From the NCBI GenBank assembly GCA_038030265.1, contig CM075943.1:44702001-44766000 (forward strand): a stretch of 64,000 nt of DNA. The letters are read 5' to 3'. Positions 32,877-43,348 of this stretch are shown here, piece after piece; position 1 is the first letter of the stretch, and the number at the start of each line of letters is the position of its first letter. Below the pieces are notes generated by a model. It ran no database searches. It was given only the letters and a program-made list of their open reading frames with translations, and was not told the DNA's origin. The position numbers and the translations under genes are program-made. The DNA is from Corythucha ciliata. Its lineage: Eukaryota; Arthropoda; Insecta; Hemiptera; Tingidae.

Positions 32877-33189
32877 TGTGAGGGACCACCTCACCAACTC
32901 CGCCCTATCGCCGAGAGGGGGGGACACAAGAGAGGACCCTAAGAGCGATAAGTCAGTTCCCTACGAGCAAGAGAGCTTTCCGTTTTTCTCCCATCTTCTC
33001 CGTCTCTCTTCATCCGATCGCCGGATCTGACATTGTCTCATTTATAAAGGTACCCATTTTATTTGTTTCTCGTGGAAGAATATATTATTTATCTAAAATA
33101 CAATATTTGAGCCTGTCTTGGATTTCAAGTTTAATTTCCTCTTTCGCCCTGCTCGTGGGACTCATCTTTGAGTGGGTAACCCCCTATCA
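32877..33189 (+). repeat. 3' LTR of the Gypsy element
   Basis: 313 bp, TGTGAGGG...TATCA, the partner of 22731-23044, followed by the AAAG duplication. The sequence before it (CCGGGGGTGT) is a weak purine tract. Confidence 0.93.
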
Positions 33190-33193
33190 AAAG

Positions 33194-33644
33194 CCATCGT
33201 TAGGAAACGTAAAGGCAGTCTCTTTCCGAGGAAGCAATATTTTTTTTGGGCGAAAACTTGACTATTTAATAATTGATATGTATCAAATAATTAAACGTCT
33301 TAAGTTTTCCCCAAAGAAACTATTGCATTTCCCTTGAAAATGAGGAAGATTGAAAGAACCGAATGAGAGGAGGGGGAAGCGTTCTAAGCGCAGGCGCTAT
33401 TGACTTCTGTTGTTGACTCTTGTAACCCGCCGCGCCACTTGTTCTGTCCTCGTCCCCCACTCCTTTGTTGATCCTCTTATGTATCTTTTTATCCTAATTG
33501 GCTACAACTCACTATCGCGATGGTACCATTACTACAGACGACGTCGATATATACCTTAATCTCGATCATGATCTACTAGAAAAGAAGAAAAAAGTAGGGC
33601 CTTATTGCCAAATTTAAAATGAATTCGACTTCCCCCAACATAAC
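33194..33644. other. Non-coding stretch right of the Gypsy element
   Basis: No gene, repeat or RNA recognised. Confidence 0.5.
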
Positions 33645-33740
33645 GGTGGTAGGGACTGGTATATTGGATAACGCTTCTGCCTCGCGTAACCTGAAGCTGT
33701 GGTTCGAATCCAGGGGATGGGTGATTTTTTTTTTTTTTTT
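33645..33740 (+). ncRNA. tRNA-like sequence with A box, B box and T-run (tRNA-derived SINE or tRNA pseudogene)
   Basis: An A-box-like TGGTATATTGGAT lies at 33657-33669 and a consensus B box GGTTCGAATCC at 33701-33711, 44 bases downstream. This is followed by a run of T from 33725 that would stop RNA polymerase III. The putative anticodon arm pairs GCTTC with GAAGC but encloses an oversized loop, so it is not a functional tRNA. Best reading: head of a tRNA-derived SINE, or a decayed tRNA. Confidence 0.6.
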
Positions 33741-33805
33741 CCCCCAGCTTGTATAGGTTTATGTGACTACCATGGAGGCGGGAACTGATCAAGCATAGTT
33801 GGCCA

Positions 33806-34015
33806 GGGGCGGGCGAGGCGGGAGGCAGCTGGCCGGGGTGCGTTGGCCGTGGGGCGGGAACAAAATGGCTCGGGGGCGGCAACAGACCCGGAGGGGAACA
33901 CCGTTTGGGGCGGGAACAAAAAAGGCCCGGGGGCGGTTACGGTCGATTCGGAGATGGGGGCGGGTAAAAAATGGCCGGGGGGCGGTGGGCGTGGACGGGG
34001 TGGGCCGGTGTCTCG
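33806..34015. repeat. GC-rich minisatellite, G-rich plus strand
   Basis: Imperfect units beginning GGGGCGGG start near 33806, 33851, 33907 and 33957. The last three share the pattern GGGGCGGGAACAAAAWGGC.CGGGGGCGG. The block is far richer in G+C than its surroundings, and its several runs of three to six G could form G-quadruplexes. ORFs in this block are composition artefacts. Confidence 0.75.
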
Positions 34016-34047
34016 TTGTTCCAATCCCTAGCACACGCCACGGGCCC

Positions 34048-35187
34048 CTACTCACAACGACCGGCTGGCGCCAGGGCTTCAAATGCTCGGGAATAATTTT
34101 CGCCATCCTCGGACTCTCTCGAAGAATTCGTCCTTTTTCTTTTGCCTGCTTGTCTCGAATTTGGCGAACAGAATGGAACCACCTCCAGATCATCCGGCGA
34201 CGGGGCAGACAGTGAAGATGAGGAAGATCCGGGCAATGGAATATCCACGATTATCTGCAAATGATCATCTCGTTATAGTTCGGACAATAAGCAGATACAG
34301 GTGACTTCATCAGTTTAGTGAATTTTTTTTCTCGCCGCGGTGTTTGCGATAATAAAAACACACCAAAATTTCCCAGTCGTAAGATGCCAAGAGGCTGCAT
34401 CGAGAAGAGGTTCTTGTGGTCAAAAAGTTTCCCCTTATCCCCAAAAAGATCCCTTTATAATCGAGATAGGATCTGATTTACAAAAAACAAAACCCAACAA
34501 ACAAAAAATTGGAAAACCCTCGGCAGCCCCCTTCCGATCACTTCATGGCAAATCCTTGGTACCTTTGCTTCCCAACTTAAACCAATAATAGCGCCGAAAT
34601 GAAAATTCACCACAAGCTAAAGAATGTGTCTACACTAATCTACTCATTCACAAAAAAAAAAAATAAAGTTTTTGCGCGCGATGAAAAAATATGTACCTCA
34701 GACTGGACGTCAGCCTCTGGCAGAATTAATCTTGTCCCATCACTCTCACGGCAGGAATTTATGCTACTCCGGGGAGTGTAGTATGCACTTTAGAATTCCA
34801 AATGTTGGAAGTACCAAAGGCTTGGTTTATATATCTGAAAATAGAAGGAACACTGTTGGAGACTTCGAATAATACATAATAACGTCGTAGTATATGATAA
34901 TAGCTACTTACATCGTCTGTCCCGGTTCCACTTTTTTGTGACTCCATAACTTTTTTCTTTTCCACGCTACATTGCGTTCTCAAAGAATGCATTTTAGAAA
35001 TGCAGTCCTTAATTGTCGACCCCGGCCTAACACCATTTACTGAGCGCTGAATCCTTGCAAGCGCTTCGTTCCTCAACGTTTTATTGTGATAGGCCAGAGT
35101 TTTAACCGCGTAAAGGCATGTCTCTTCTTTGTTCGCATCAATGAGCGTCAAAATTTGATCGTTGCTCCACTTCGAAGACTGGGACAT
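34048..35187 (-). pseudogene. MADF-domain protein (transposon-associated), split by an intron
   Basis: The first exon starts at the ATG at 35187 (MSQSSKWSNDQILTLI) and carries a MADF/Myb-SANT-like domain: W, CLYAVKTLAYHNKTLRNEALARIQRSV, and a LRTQCSVEKKKV helix. It ends at GTGTDD before a GTAAGT donor (34911-34906). A probable C-terminal exon at 34048-34249, after a TTTGCAG acceptor, has a Ser/Pro-rich linker, a KRKR basic patch and an EDGENYSRAFEAL helix. The segment normally present between them is not visible. Such proteins are usually the DNA-binding partner of PIF/Harbinger transposases in arthropods; no transposase is directly attached here. Confidence 0.65.
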
Positions 35188-35589
35188 AATTGAACTCACG
35201 AAAAACTCGAGAACAGAAAAGAAACCACTACAAAACTTGAGGTAGTACAGTACAGCCATGTGATGTGGGAACCATATAGCAAACGAAAAGCCTTCCTCTC
35301 TCATCAACTCAACTTCCCCTCCTAGAACCACGTGACCAACTGGGGCACTCTGATTGGCTGTGTGACCAATCTTGCAGCGGAACAGGAATGAAAATAGCAC
35401 CGTTCCTATAACGAAAAACTTGCCCAGCTCCATGCACTGACGTCACTACCATGCTCGGGGGCGTGCGCATTTCGCAACCGACATTGCACGCTTGAAATCA
35501 TGCTGACAAACTTGCGTCGTGTGCACCGGGCTTTAGTTGAATTAAATTTATAGCATAAGGAGTATAATTAAACAGAAAACGACTTTTTT

Positions 35590-36760
35590 TTATTTATTCC
35601 GAAAACTTTATTATTTTAGTAATATTTTAGATGTGTTCATAGATATATTATTAAGTAGAGGACCCGAAACATGAGTAGTAGGTACAATTCATCAATTGTC
35701 CAACAACCAGCTTATTTTTTGGGTGATGGGGGAACACAGCGCAAGAATAAATAGACAATTTTAATGATAAATACTGCGGAAAGTGCTGACTAGAAGTATT
35801 GTTTTAGTTTCAATTGACCAGGTAGAGACTATGCGGGTATGTTGTCTTGGGTACGTTTCCTTTTAATCCGACGTGATGTAGGTGGAGGTGGTGGTTCTTC
35901 CAAGATTTGACGGACCAATCTGTTCGGATGGTAGAGCATGCTGGAATGAAGGCGGCCGTAGGATTGTTTGATGACTTGCACGACTTTGGGCACATCAAGA
36001 TCCCTGTGGAGGACGAAGTTTCTCATGTACCACGGTGCTCCCGTGATAAGCCTCAGCACTCGAGTTTGAGTAGACTGTACAGGATTTATGTGCGAGTTGG
36101 CAGCGCTGCCCCATATACCGCAAGCGAATTGCCAGATTGGCCGAATTAGGGCCAAGTATAGCAGTCCCTTGAGATGAAGTGGAAGAGTGGAGCGAGCGTC
36201 AAGTAGAAATTTGAGCTGTCTTATCCAGTTGCGCATCCTGTGTACGATGTTCCGGATGTGATGTTTCCAGGTGAGTTTAGCATCCAGTATTACTCCTAGG
36301 TATCTAACCGGGTCGTTATTCGGGATTGCTGCACTTTGCAGATAAACAGAGGGACGAAACAAATCTTTCGTTTTGTACGTGAATACTATAACCAGTGAAG
36401 ATTTGGCCGTATTCATTACAACTCGCCACTGCTCGCACCATCTTTCCACTTCATCGATAAATCCTTGCATGTTTGCAGCTGTCCTTTTGCTGGAAATATC
36501 TTGGTTGAAGGCTGCAACATCGTCCGCGAACTGCGCTAACATAATTCCCTGTCGTGTTGGGAAATCGCTGACCAAGTATACTGAGGGAAATCGTATGGAC
36601 CAAGAATACTGCCCGGGGGGACACCAGCATTGATGACCTTTGACGTTGAGATCGCTTCATCGCACTTGACAGAGAAAGATCGAGAGCTTAGGTATGACTG
36701 GGTGAGCCTGTAATATGTGTCAGGCAGATTGGGGACGAGCAGGGCGTTTTCAGCGCTAGG
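35590..36760 (-). mobile_element. 5'-truncated Jockey-like LINE (RT C-terminal half and 3' end)
   Basis: Reads right to left. Traces of PDTYYRL and GVPPGSILGP lie at about 36720-36590 in shifted frames. 36575-35829 is open with AQFADDVAAF (the RT catalytic box), RYLGVILDAKLTWKHHI and LALIRPIWQFACGIWGSA, diagnostic for Jockey-clade RT C-termini. A putative AATAAA and A-rich 3' end lies near 35590-35605 on the minus strand. 5' truncation is normal for LINE copies. It is related to the fragment at 59650-61466. Confidence 0.85.
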
Positions 36761-37051
36761 TGCGGATTTACTTGTAAGCCTAGGAATGCAGTAGTTTTCT
36801 CGTGGTTATAATTCGCTTAACACAAGTTTCTGTGAATTTATGCGTTCAGAATTAATATTTATTGTTGATTCGATTTTTCCTGGTTGCGTGCGTGTTATTT
36901 CTATTTCAAACGCTTCGAAAGTTAAGGCTGAAGACATCGGATTAGTTGAAGAAGGTGAGTGCATTCATTGGCTAGCTTCAGTTTCGAGTTGTGAGTTATG
37001 ATAAAAAGTGGTAATTCGTGAAAAACAAAATATGCGTGGTTATTGTTTTCA

Positions 37052-38506
37052 GAATATGCTTAAAATCAGCGAAATTTTCCGATTTTGCAATTGCACTACG
37101 ACCTCGAGAAATTTCGTGGAAGCCGAACTCTTAATTGAGGCTGGTCAAGTTTTACTCGTGGGTAAACTGGCGAACTTTTCCGCCTCCCACACTGAAGTGA
37201 CAAGCATTGTAAAAAGTTCATCGTTGCCAGACAAGCTTAACTACCGAATTGACGGCAAATTTAAGCATTTAGACTCAAAGTCATGAAATGCTCGTGCAAG
37301 GCTGGGAGCTCGGGATCCTGCAAACACGTTGTTGCTACATTATTATTCATCAGCAAGTAAGTATAATATGCAATTTTCTGATAATCCTTTGCGCCTTTTA
37401 ATTGAGTAAACTTTTCTGTTAGATTGCCAAGCTTGGACGAGTTGGACGACTTGTCTTCCACTGACATGGCGTGCTGGTGGATGAAGGCGTCAAAAAAAGA
37501 ATACTCAGCAGTTCCGCTGCACTCCTTCAATTCGAGGGTGGAAGAGATCCCCGAAACAAGTGAGCCACAAGGCATCAATTTTTGCACATTGCTGCCAAAT
37601 TCAGCGCTGGCGCAACACAAAGAAGGTCAGCTGAACCACTGGTAAACACAGATATTCGTCGGTGCTCACGTTGAATTTAGTTTCAGGTCGAAGATTCCCG
37701 CCCGACGACGAGGCACTAAAGGTACTAAGCCAACGGGTTAACGATAACCCGTTCTGGCTATCTCCTGTGACATTTTCGGCGAGAGATTGCTGTATTGCGC
37801 TGCTCAGCCAATGGCAAAACATTGATACTTTTTCTTTGTGTAAAAAGTCCCTTCTTTCTCGAGAATTTTGGCGAGAAACAAGAAAAAGGAGGATTACTGG
37901 TCAGTAAAAATTAATTTGTGTTTCCTTTTTCTGGAACTTAAGTTTCACTTTTCAGCAAGCGAATGTTACGCTCTGTATACCTATAGTAGAGCCAAAGGGT
38001 CCACCGGCCAGTCGGAGTGGAAAAAAAAAGCCGAAAATATGGTATCACCAGCTCAGCTTGAGCTTCCAGCCTTAGAGTACGGGGTAATGGCGGAGGGAAA
38101 AGCCCGTAAGGCTTCCCCCCGAGTTCAAAATAGTTTCTTCAGGGCTGCTTGTCCCAAACAACAGCCTTTGGTTCGGATGCACCCCCGATGGGATTGTGTT
38201 TCTGGCCGAGCAACCGGTCATGGTCATAGAAATTAAATGCCCCGTATTGGGGAAAAAATTTGCTTTGGAATCAATGCAATGGATTTCGTATTAAAAAAGA
38301 AACTCGCATACTACGGTCAAATTCAGATGAAATTGGCTATATGCAATTTACCTCGGGCCGTGCTAGCAATATATTCGTCATTTGACGATTCCATTTACGA
38401 AGTAAGAGTTGACAAAGACGTCGAATTTATCAGAGAATTGACGGAAACATTAACTAACGTTTGTTTGTATAAATTACTGCCTTTTTTTTGTGGATGTGAA
38501 AAGTGA
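37052..38506 (+). pseudogene. SWIM zinc finger and YqaJ-like nuclease gene, multi-exon, decayed
   Basis: 37052-37280 follows a TTTTCAG acceptor and encodes NFVEAELLIEAGQVLLVGK-type sequence. After a one-base shift comes the SWIM finger (KCSCKAGSSGSCKHVVA, 37285-37335). An intron starts with GTAAGT near 37357; the next exon begins after TGTTAG near 37422 (LDELDDLSSTDMACWWMK). Another exon starts near 37686 (RRFPPDDEAL) and the YqaJ core starts near 37955 (ASECYALYTYSRAKG). Nuclease motifs are visible in mixed frames: TPDGIVFL, VIEIKCPVLG (catalytic E-x-K) and YYGQIQMKL. At least three indels. The protein is presumed to assist recombination of the element. Confidence 0.72.
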
Positions 38507-39264
38507 ATCAATATTACGTTTACATAATTTGAAAGTTCTTAATACATAATCCAGTTTAATGAACGGTGGCTGAATCACCCCGACGTTTATCGATTCACAT
38601 GCAGGTGTAATACGGAAGGCCTTGTCCACCATGACAGAGTCTCCCGGCTCTAGGAGATCAAGAAGCTTACCATTTTTAAATATTACCGAATCAGAGGCTC
38701 GCCCTCCATAAAACGGGGATACATAAGTTATTAGCCCGCCCGGCGAAATACCAATTAGTACTTTTATTGTGCATCTGCCTTTGTAATGGCTAAACATCCT
38801 TATTCTCGAATCTAAACTTCGCGGTTTCTCGACCTTAATTTCCGTGCAATCGAGATTCACGCGCGTTCTTTCAAAATCCCGAAAAGACCAAGGCAAGTTA
38901 CAAAACAATTCTTCCCTAGAAGGCCAGGAGACATCCATTCATATACTTGAACAGATTATCCACGGTTTCTTTAAAATAACGCGCAACACTAAACCTAAAC
39001 CTTTACAACATTAAACAGAGAAGCTACTTCAATAAAATTTAATCCTAACTTAATAACTAACGTCGTGAGGACAATCCTCTGCTTACTTGACAAAGGCGAA
39101 TTCGATAATAATTTATCCTTGTCCATTTCATCAGACAAAGCATCCAAGACAGTGAAGGACGGAATGCCAGTCAATCTCCGCAGCTGTTCTTCGTTTCTAA
39201 TGCAGTGATCAAACGAGAATGATCCAGCGAACTGCGTAGCTTTTGATTCTTTAAGACCTGGCAA
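38474..39264 (-). pseudogene. DDE_4-type transposase of the IS4EU-like element, C-terminally incomplete
   Basis: The N-terminal exon 38995-39264 holds the HTH_Tnp_4-like region (LTGIPSFTVLDAL, LSSKQRIVLTTLVIKLGLNFIEVASLF). The catalytic part 38474-38938 has VNLDCTEIKVEKP (first Asp), SHYKGRCTIKVLIGISPGG, YGGRASDSVIFKNG and DSVMVDKAF (second Asp). The final Glu-bearing helix (normally R-x-H-V-E-R) is not seen: the frame diverges after QPPFIK and stops at 38474 where it meets the convergent gene. The two exons are separated by about 56 bases with a shift. It would have cut the transposon ends; it is defective here. Confidence 0.78.
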
Positions 39265-40966
39265 AGAAAGGAAAGCAATTTAGAAAGAGCAACGGCTAAC
39301 AAAGCAAAAAGTAATAATTCCCAGAGAGACTCTGGAAAACATTACTTTAAATTACCATTTTGTGGTGGTAACAGCGTCCAGCGCTCCACGTATGAATCCA
39401 AGACCCGTAGGCTAAGTCATTCATCAAAACTTCCTCATCATCAATGTATGTCACAAGCGGTAGTAACACAAGCCTATTGTTGATTTATTCATTCGTTAGA
39501 CTCTAGACTCCAAGGAAGGTTCGAGGAATGACTTGTATCTTACAGGCCTCAAATTCAACTATTCCAGACTTTCAGCATAGTAGCGACCAGCGCGAGCTGA
39601 CATGCAGTCCAATGCATACGCATGAAATGACAGATTGGATAAAACTTTCGAGAAGTACGTTAGCACACATGAAACACACAACAAATTATACCCATAACTC
39701 CTTCACTTATACTTGAACGACATGTCTGGTGGTCACTTTGTCTCGAATTGACAAGCTCGGCCGCTGGAAACACAAAGTTGAAAACTCATTAAAAGATAGT
39801 ATTACCAGAAATAAGGCTAGGCAAAGGATTTTACCTTCTAAAATCATCCACAGCCGATTTCTATAGCATAATCGGATAATTAGAAACAAACTGATTAATA
39901 TATTCATCATTCAATAAAACATTTTACCCGTCTTGCGCTTCAATTTCATTTCTTTGTTCGCGGGAAACGGGTCTTTCGCTTTAGAGTAATCCAATCCTAG
40001 TAAGTAAATCGTGTAGAAATTTAGGAGTCAACATCAATACGTTTTCGAATACGTCGTGGAACTGTTTTGTATAGAGGGTCTACTAGATGATTCCTTAGAT
40101 CTGACATAAGACTATAGGTATAGGATTTTCATTTTTACTATTAACCCTGCATTATTTCTATAAGCTCTGCATTGTTTTGTTGCCATTGATTTTGTATTTT
40201 TAATTCACAACTGAACGAGACATGGGCCCCGGCACAAGTGATTTATTCACTTTTGGGGCGCAGAGCTCATTTATTTTTTAACTGGTATATAATATAGTAT
40301 GTCTAAGTATTTTTTGCTCAAATAAATAAATAAAGTAAATATAATGCCCCTTTAAAAATCAACTCCTTAAAGTACCAGCACTTACAGGAACTTGAAAAGG
40401 TTTTACCTAAAGATGTCTACTTATTTTACGACGAACTAAAGAGGGACGAAGACTGATCGTTCTTTTTTTTACCAAATTCTTGTAAATAAAGTTACTGAAT
40501 TACTGCATTGTCTTCCCTATTTGACATTGATACAAAACCTCTTAAGTATTCAATAAGTGATGAATCTCAGATCCAAAACCTCGTAAGTAGTAGTATAATA
40601 ATAGCGTAATCATCTTTTTTACTAAAAAGTGCTCGCTGTCGGGTGGAATGCCTCATAAAACTGACAATGAGTCATGAAAATAATAAACATAACACTAGTA
40701 GTAGTGCCCGAAGAAAATGGTTTTTTCCTCTCCTGAAAACTAGAGGTTTCACCAGTTGAGAGGTTTTGGAATTTGGGAATCGGAATGTGTTTTATGAAAA
40801 GTGTTAAATTTGTGTACCTAATTGAAGATTGAAGATTGAAGAGTCAAAACCATGGCTCGCCACTCCCGTATAGCAATTGTAAATTGAAAACATTGGTGTA
40901 GAAATACTGAGGACAATTTTCTACCAAGTTTACTATGAGTTGACCTGGAGCAGATAGCATCAGTAG
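39265..40966. other. Non-coding stretch with one LINE tail
   Basis: No gene. 40130-40336 is a LINE 3' end, listed separately. 40369-40458 could encode a short C-terminal peptide (HLQELEKVLPKDVYLFYDEL, then stop), perhaps the lost end of a nearby transposon protein; weak evidence. Confidence 0.55.
40130..40336 (+). repeat. LINE 3' end fragment with AAAT tail
   Basis: GGCCCCGGCACAAGTG...CACTTTTGGGGC can form a stem-loop and is followed by CAAATAAATAAATAAAG. The LINE at 782-5126 ends the same way (GGCCCCTTGCCACAAGC...TTTTAAAGGGGC, then AAAT units), so this is a tail of a related element. Confidence 0.65.
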
Positions 40967-41233
40967 ATGAAAAAGGAGGACGCAAGGGATAAGGACATCA
41001 AGAGATCAGGACACCAAGGGTCACAGCCCCCAGCGTTCGCGCCGCCCGACCCCCAGGTCGGTTATGCGAAAGACGACTCGGACCAAGTAGTGGTTCGGGC
41101 ACTGGAGGTTTTGAAGCAATTAACATTGTCATCAAATGATCCGTACTTTACGTACGCTCTGAACTTAGCCAACGAGCTAAGAAAATACGATGCTCAGACC
41201 CTTGCCCATGTTAAAAGAGCCATAGCCACGTAG
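40967..41233 (+). pseudogene. C-terminal exon of a MADF-type Harbinger partner protein
   Basis: An 88-aa open stretch with a charged linker and the helix EVLKQLTLSSNDPYFTYALNL followed by ANELRKYDAQTLAHVKRAI. This resembles the conserved C-terminus of MADF proteins linked to PIF/Harbinger transposons. It lies tail to tail with the transposase 3' end at 41346, the usual convergent layout. The upstream exons were not identified. Confidence 0.55.
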
Positions 41234-41345
41234 TTCGAGGCTGATCTGGGAAGTTTCCCTTCAATCTCAATGGCCAACAACTCCCATCACCATGAGTACT
41301 CATTTCCATTCAGCTCCAGCCGCTATAGTTTATTCTATAAGTTAT

Positions 41346-42120
41346 TCATGGGATTTCTTTCGAAATTCTTGTAATAGCTTGTTTATTACAGTCCCTCAGT
41401 AGTGTTAAGTATATTCCGTTTTCTTGTGTGATTATTTGATCACGCCCGTCTCTGCACCTGTCATTTTTCCACTGTCCCTCCCCTATTAGCGTTGTCTTCA
41501 TTTTTCTTTCCCCCCTCCATTTGTTTGCCAATACACTATAAGCGCATTCAACTGAACGTCTAGCTCGTGACAGACGGTAATTTAAAAAATCGTCGTCGTC
41601 AAGCAGGTTGGTGTGCAGCCTGAACGCTTCGACTGCCACGAATACAAAAGGCTGGGGTTCGGAAGGCGATGCATTAGGTAAGCATCTGGGTTCTGGAATA
41701 TTGAGTTGTCCGCAACATAACTTTTTGCCCAAGAGGCTATCACGAAATACAGTGGAGTCCCCTTCCTGACCGTATACCCACATCAATGGAAATAAATTTC
41801 AGATTGGCGTCAACAACCGCCATTAGTACGACAGAAAAGAACTTGTTATAGTTGTAGAATTTAGATCCAGATAGCCGGGGCTTTACGCAGCGGACGTGCT
41901 TTCCGTCACCTACTCCCAAACAGTTGGGGAAATCTGTCTTTTCTTGGAAAGTATCAGCTATGTTGATCCAATCTTTCGTAGTCGGTGCAGGCATTTCTGA
42001 GTTCTTTAAGGTGAACCAGACAGCTTTACACGTATCTGTCAGTATTTGGGCAATTGTACTCCTTCCAATCCGGAATTCATACGTTAGTGCCGTAAAAGAA
42101 TTTCCGGTGGCAAAGAACCT
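41346..42120 (-). pseudogene. PIF/Harbinger transposase, catalytic exon
   Basis: Begins after a TTTGTTTTAG acceptor at about 42121 with FFATGNSFTALTYEFRIGRSTIAQIL. It then has FPNCLGVGDGKHVRCVKP (first Asp), FYNYNKFFSVVLMAVVDAN (second Asp) and, after a frameshift near 41750, FLNYRLSRARRSVECAYSVLANKWR (catalytic Glu). All DDE ligands are recognisable. The 5' exon matching its start lies 4.8 kb away at 46919-47085. The protein needs a MADF/Myb-like partner in this superfamily, and such genes lie on both sides. Confidence 0.85.
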
Positions 42121-42606
42121 AAAACAAACTCTCCCAACAAACCTGTATGTAAATAAATCAACTTGATGGGCTCAGGCAGGAAGATATCTAGATAAAAACA
42201 AAGAAAAATCTCCCAAACATAGATATATATTTTTTTTCTAGTTTCAAAGGATAGATGTAAAGGCTATACTTGACTTGCAAGGGGTTTGTTGATAATGTAT
42301 GCAAATATTTTCACAGTCGCAGCGTTGCAAAAGAAATGGCAAAATGTAAAAGATACGTTCAAGAAGAATCTCCACATAATGTGGGGATGCAGCAAAAAAA
42401 GAAATACATTCATTTCGAATCATTGAAGTTCCTATTGAATGCAGCAGAGAAAAGGAGGTTGGTCCTATTTTGAATCCCCCGAAAACTGTTATAACATGGT
42501 AACGTTCAAAGTTAGAATTCTTTCAGAATAACCGGTAACTTGGACTCCGACTTGGGCGGCGAAAATGAGCAGGATGATGAGCAACAGCACAACACGCCAT
42601 CACCAT

Positions 42607-43225
42607 TGTTCAGGCAAGAGAGAATTATTAAGGCGTTTCATCCAGCCGTTCAAAATTCTCTGTTTTGCCTTCAAAATTATTTATAAATTAATAACTGTTT
42701 TAATTCACCCTCTCTCTCTCTCTATCGACATATATGAAGACACATGTGGAAGAAAAATTGTCATATTATTCGTTTTCGAGCCTTTTCAACTCAACAACAT
42801 CGTCGTTGCTGTCGTCAATCGTTCCAACGACCACGTCAACCGGCTAACTGCAGCTAGTGGGCTGGTTTACCTTTTTTTTGTCATTTATACTCCGACGTTC
42901 GTCTTCATACACTTCGTCGTTCGTTTTACACTCCGACCTTCGTCGTCATACGCTCCGTCGTTCATCGTCCCGACACTCCGTCGCTTCTACGTTAATTCCG
43001 TCACTCGTCATCGCGACACTCCATCGTCAGAAATCTTTTCGTCTGCGACTTTCATCTTTTTCTCGCAATCTACTCCGTCGCCCGTCATTACATCGTGACA
43101 CCCCGTCGTCCTGACTATTTGCAACCTGTTCTTCGTTCCAAGTAAAATTAAAACAGTTGTTCAAATTCTTTACATATTTATTCTTTACAGTCCAAATTCA
43201 CCGGTCCACTAAACAAGTGTGGCCA
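42607..43225 (+). repeat. 5' LTR of the young BEL element
   Basis: 619 bp, TG...CA. It contains a (CT)n run at 42711-42724 and a stretch rich in TCGTCGTT/CTCCGTCG units (about 42885-43110). One substitution separates it from the 3' LTR, within GCTGGTTTACC versus GCTGGTTAACC. Confidence 0.95.
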
Positions 43226-43230
43226 TTTTA

Positions 43231-43248
43231 TGGTCCTCCGGGCCGGAT
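43231..43248 (+). other. Primer binding site of the young BEL element
   Basis: Five bases after the LTR is TGGTCCTCCGGGCCGGAT, starting with TGG as expected for pairing to a tRNA CCA end. The tRNA was not identified. Confidence 0.6.
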
Positions 43249-43348
43249 AAAGCGCCTTCTTCGTTCATCTCAAATCTGAACGAATCGTCTTAACTTGAAG
43301 TAACTGTTTGTATCGTTCTGAACGTTTCGAAACCCATCACTTGAAATC

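Larger units (their letters stand above)
22731..33189 (+). mobile_element. Ty3/Gypsy LTR retrotransposon, both LTRs, interrupted by a pogo element
   Basis: LTRs 22731-23044 and 32877-33189 both start TGTGAGGG and end in CA. The four bases AAAG flank the element (22727-22730 and 33190-33193). Gag, protease, RT, RNase H and integrase lie between in Gypsy order. I count about seven substitutions and two small indels between the LTRs, roughly 2% divergence, so insertion was fairly recent. A pogo element (23491-27244) later split the gag. Gag frameshifts and one stop in RT make it inactive. No envelope-like frame lies between integrase and the 3' LTR. Confidence 0.93.
36840..39264. mobile_element. 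IS4EU (ISL2EU)-like DNA transposon: SWIM-YqaJ gene (+) facing a DDE transposase gene (-)
   Basis: A plus-strand gene with a SWIM finger and a YqaJ-type nuclease converges tail to tail with a minus-strand DDE_4-type transposase. Their ends overlap at 38474-38506. To my knowledge a YqaJ-family nuclease as second protein is a hallmark of the ISL2EU/IS4EU group. TIRs and target duplication were not found by eye, so the outer limits are approximate. Both genes are decayed. Confidence 0.72.

Noticed and set aside
32526..33030. ORFs at the 3' end of the Gypsy element as a possible envelope gene
   Set aside because: They overlap the LTR, have no signal peptide, membrane segment or cleavage site, and are too short.
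33767..34215. Several overlapping ORFs rich in Gly, Arg and Pro
   Set aside because: They lie on both strands of a GC-rich minisatellite, where stop codons are rare; no domain is visible.
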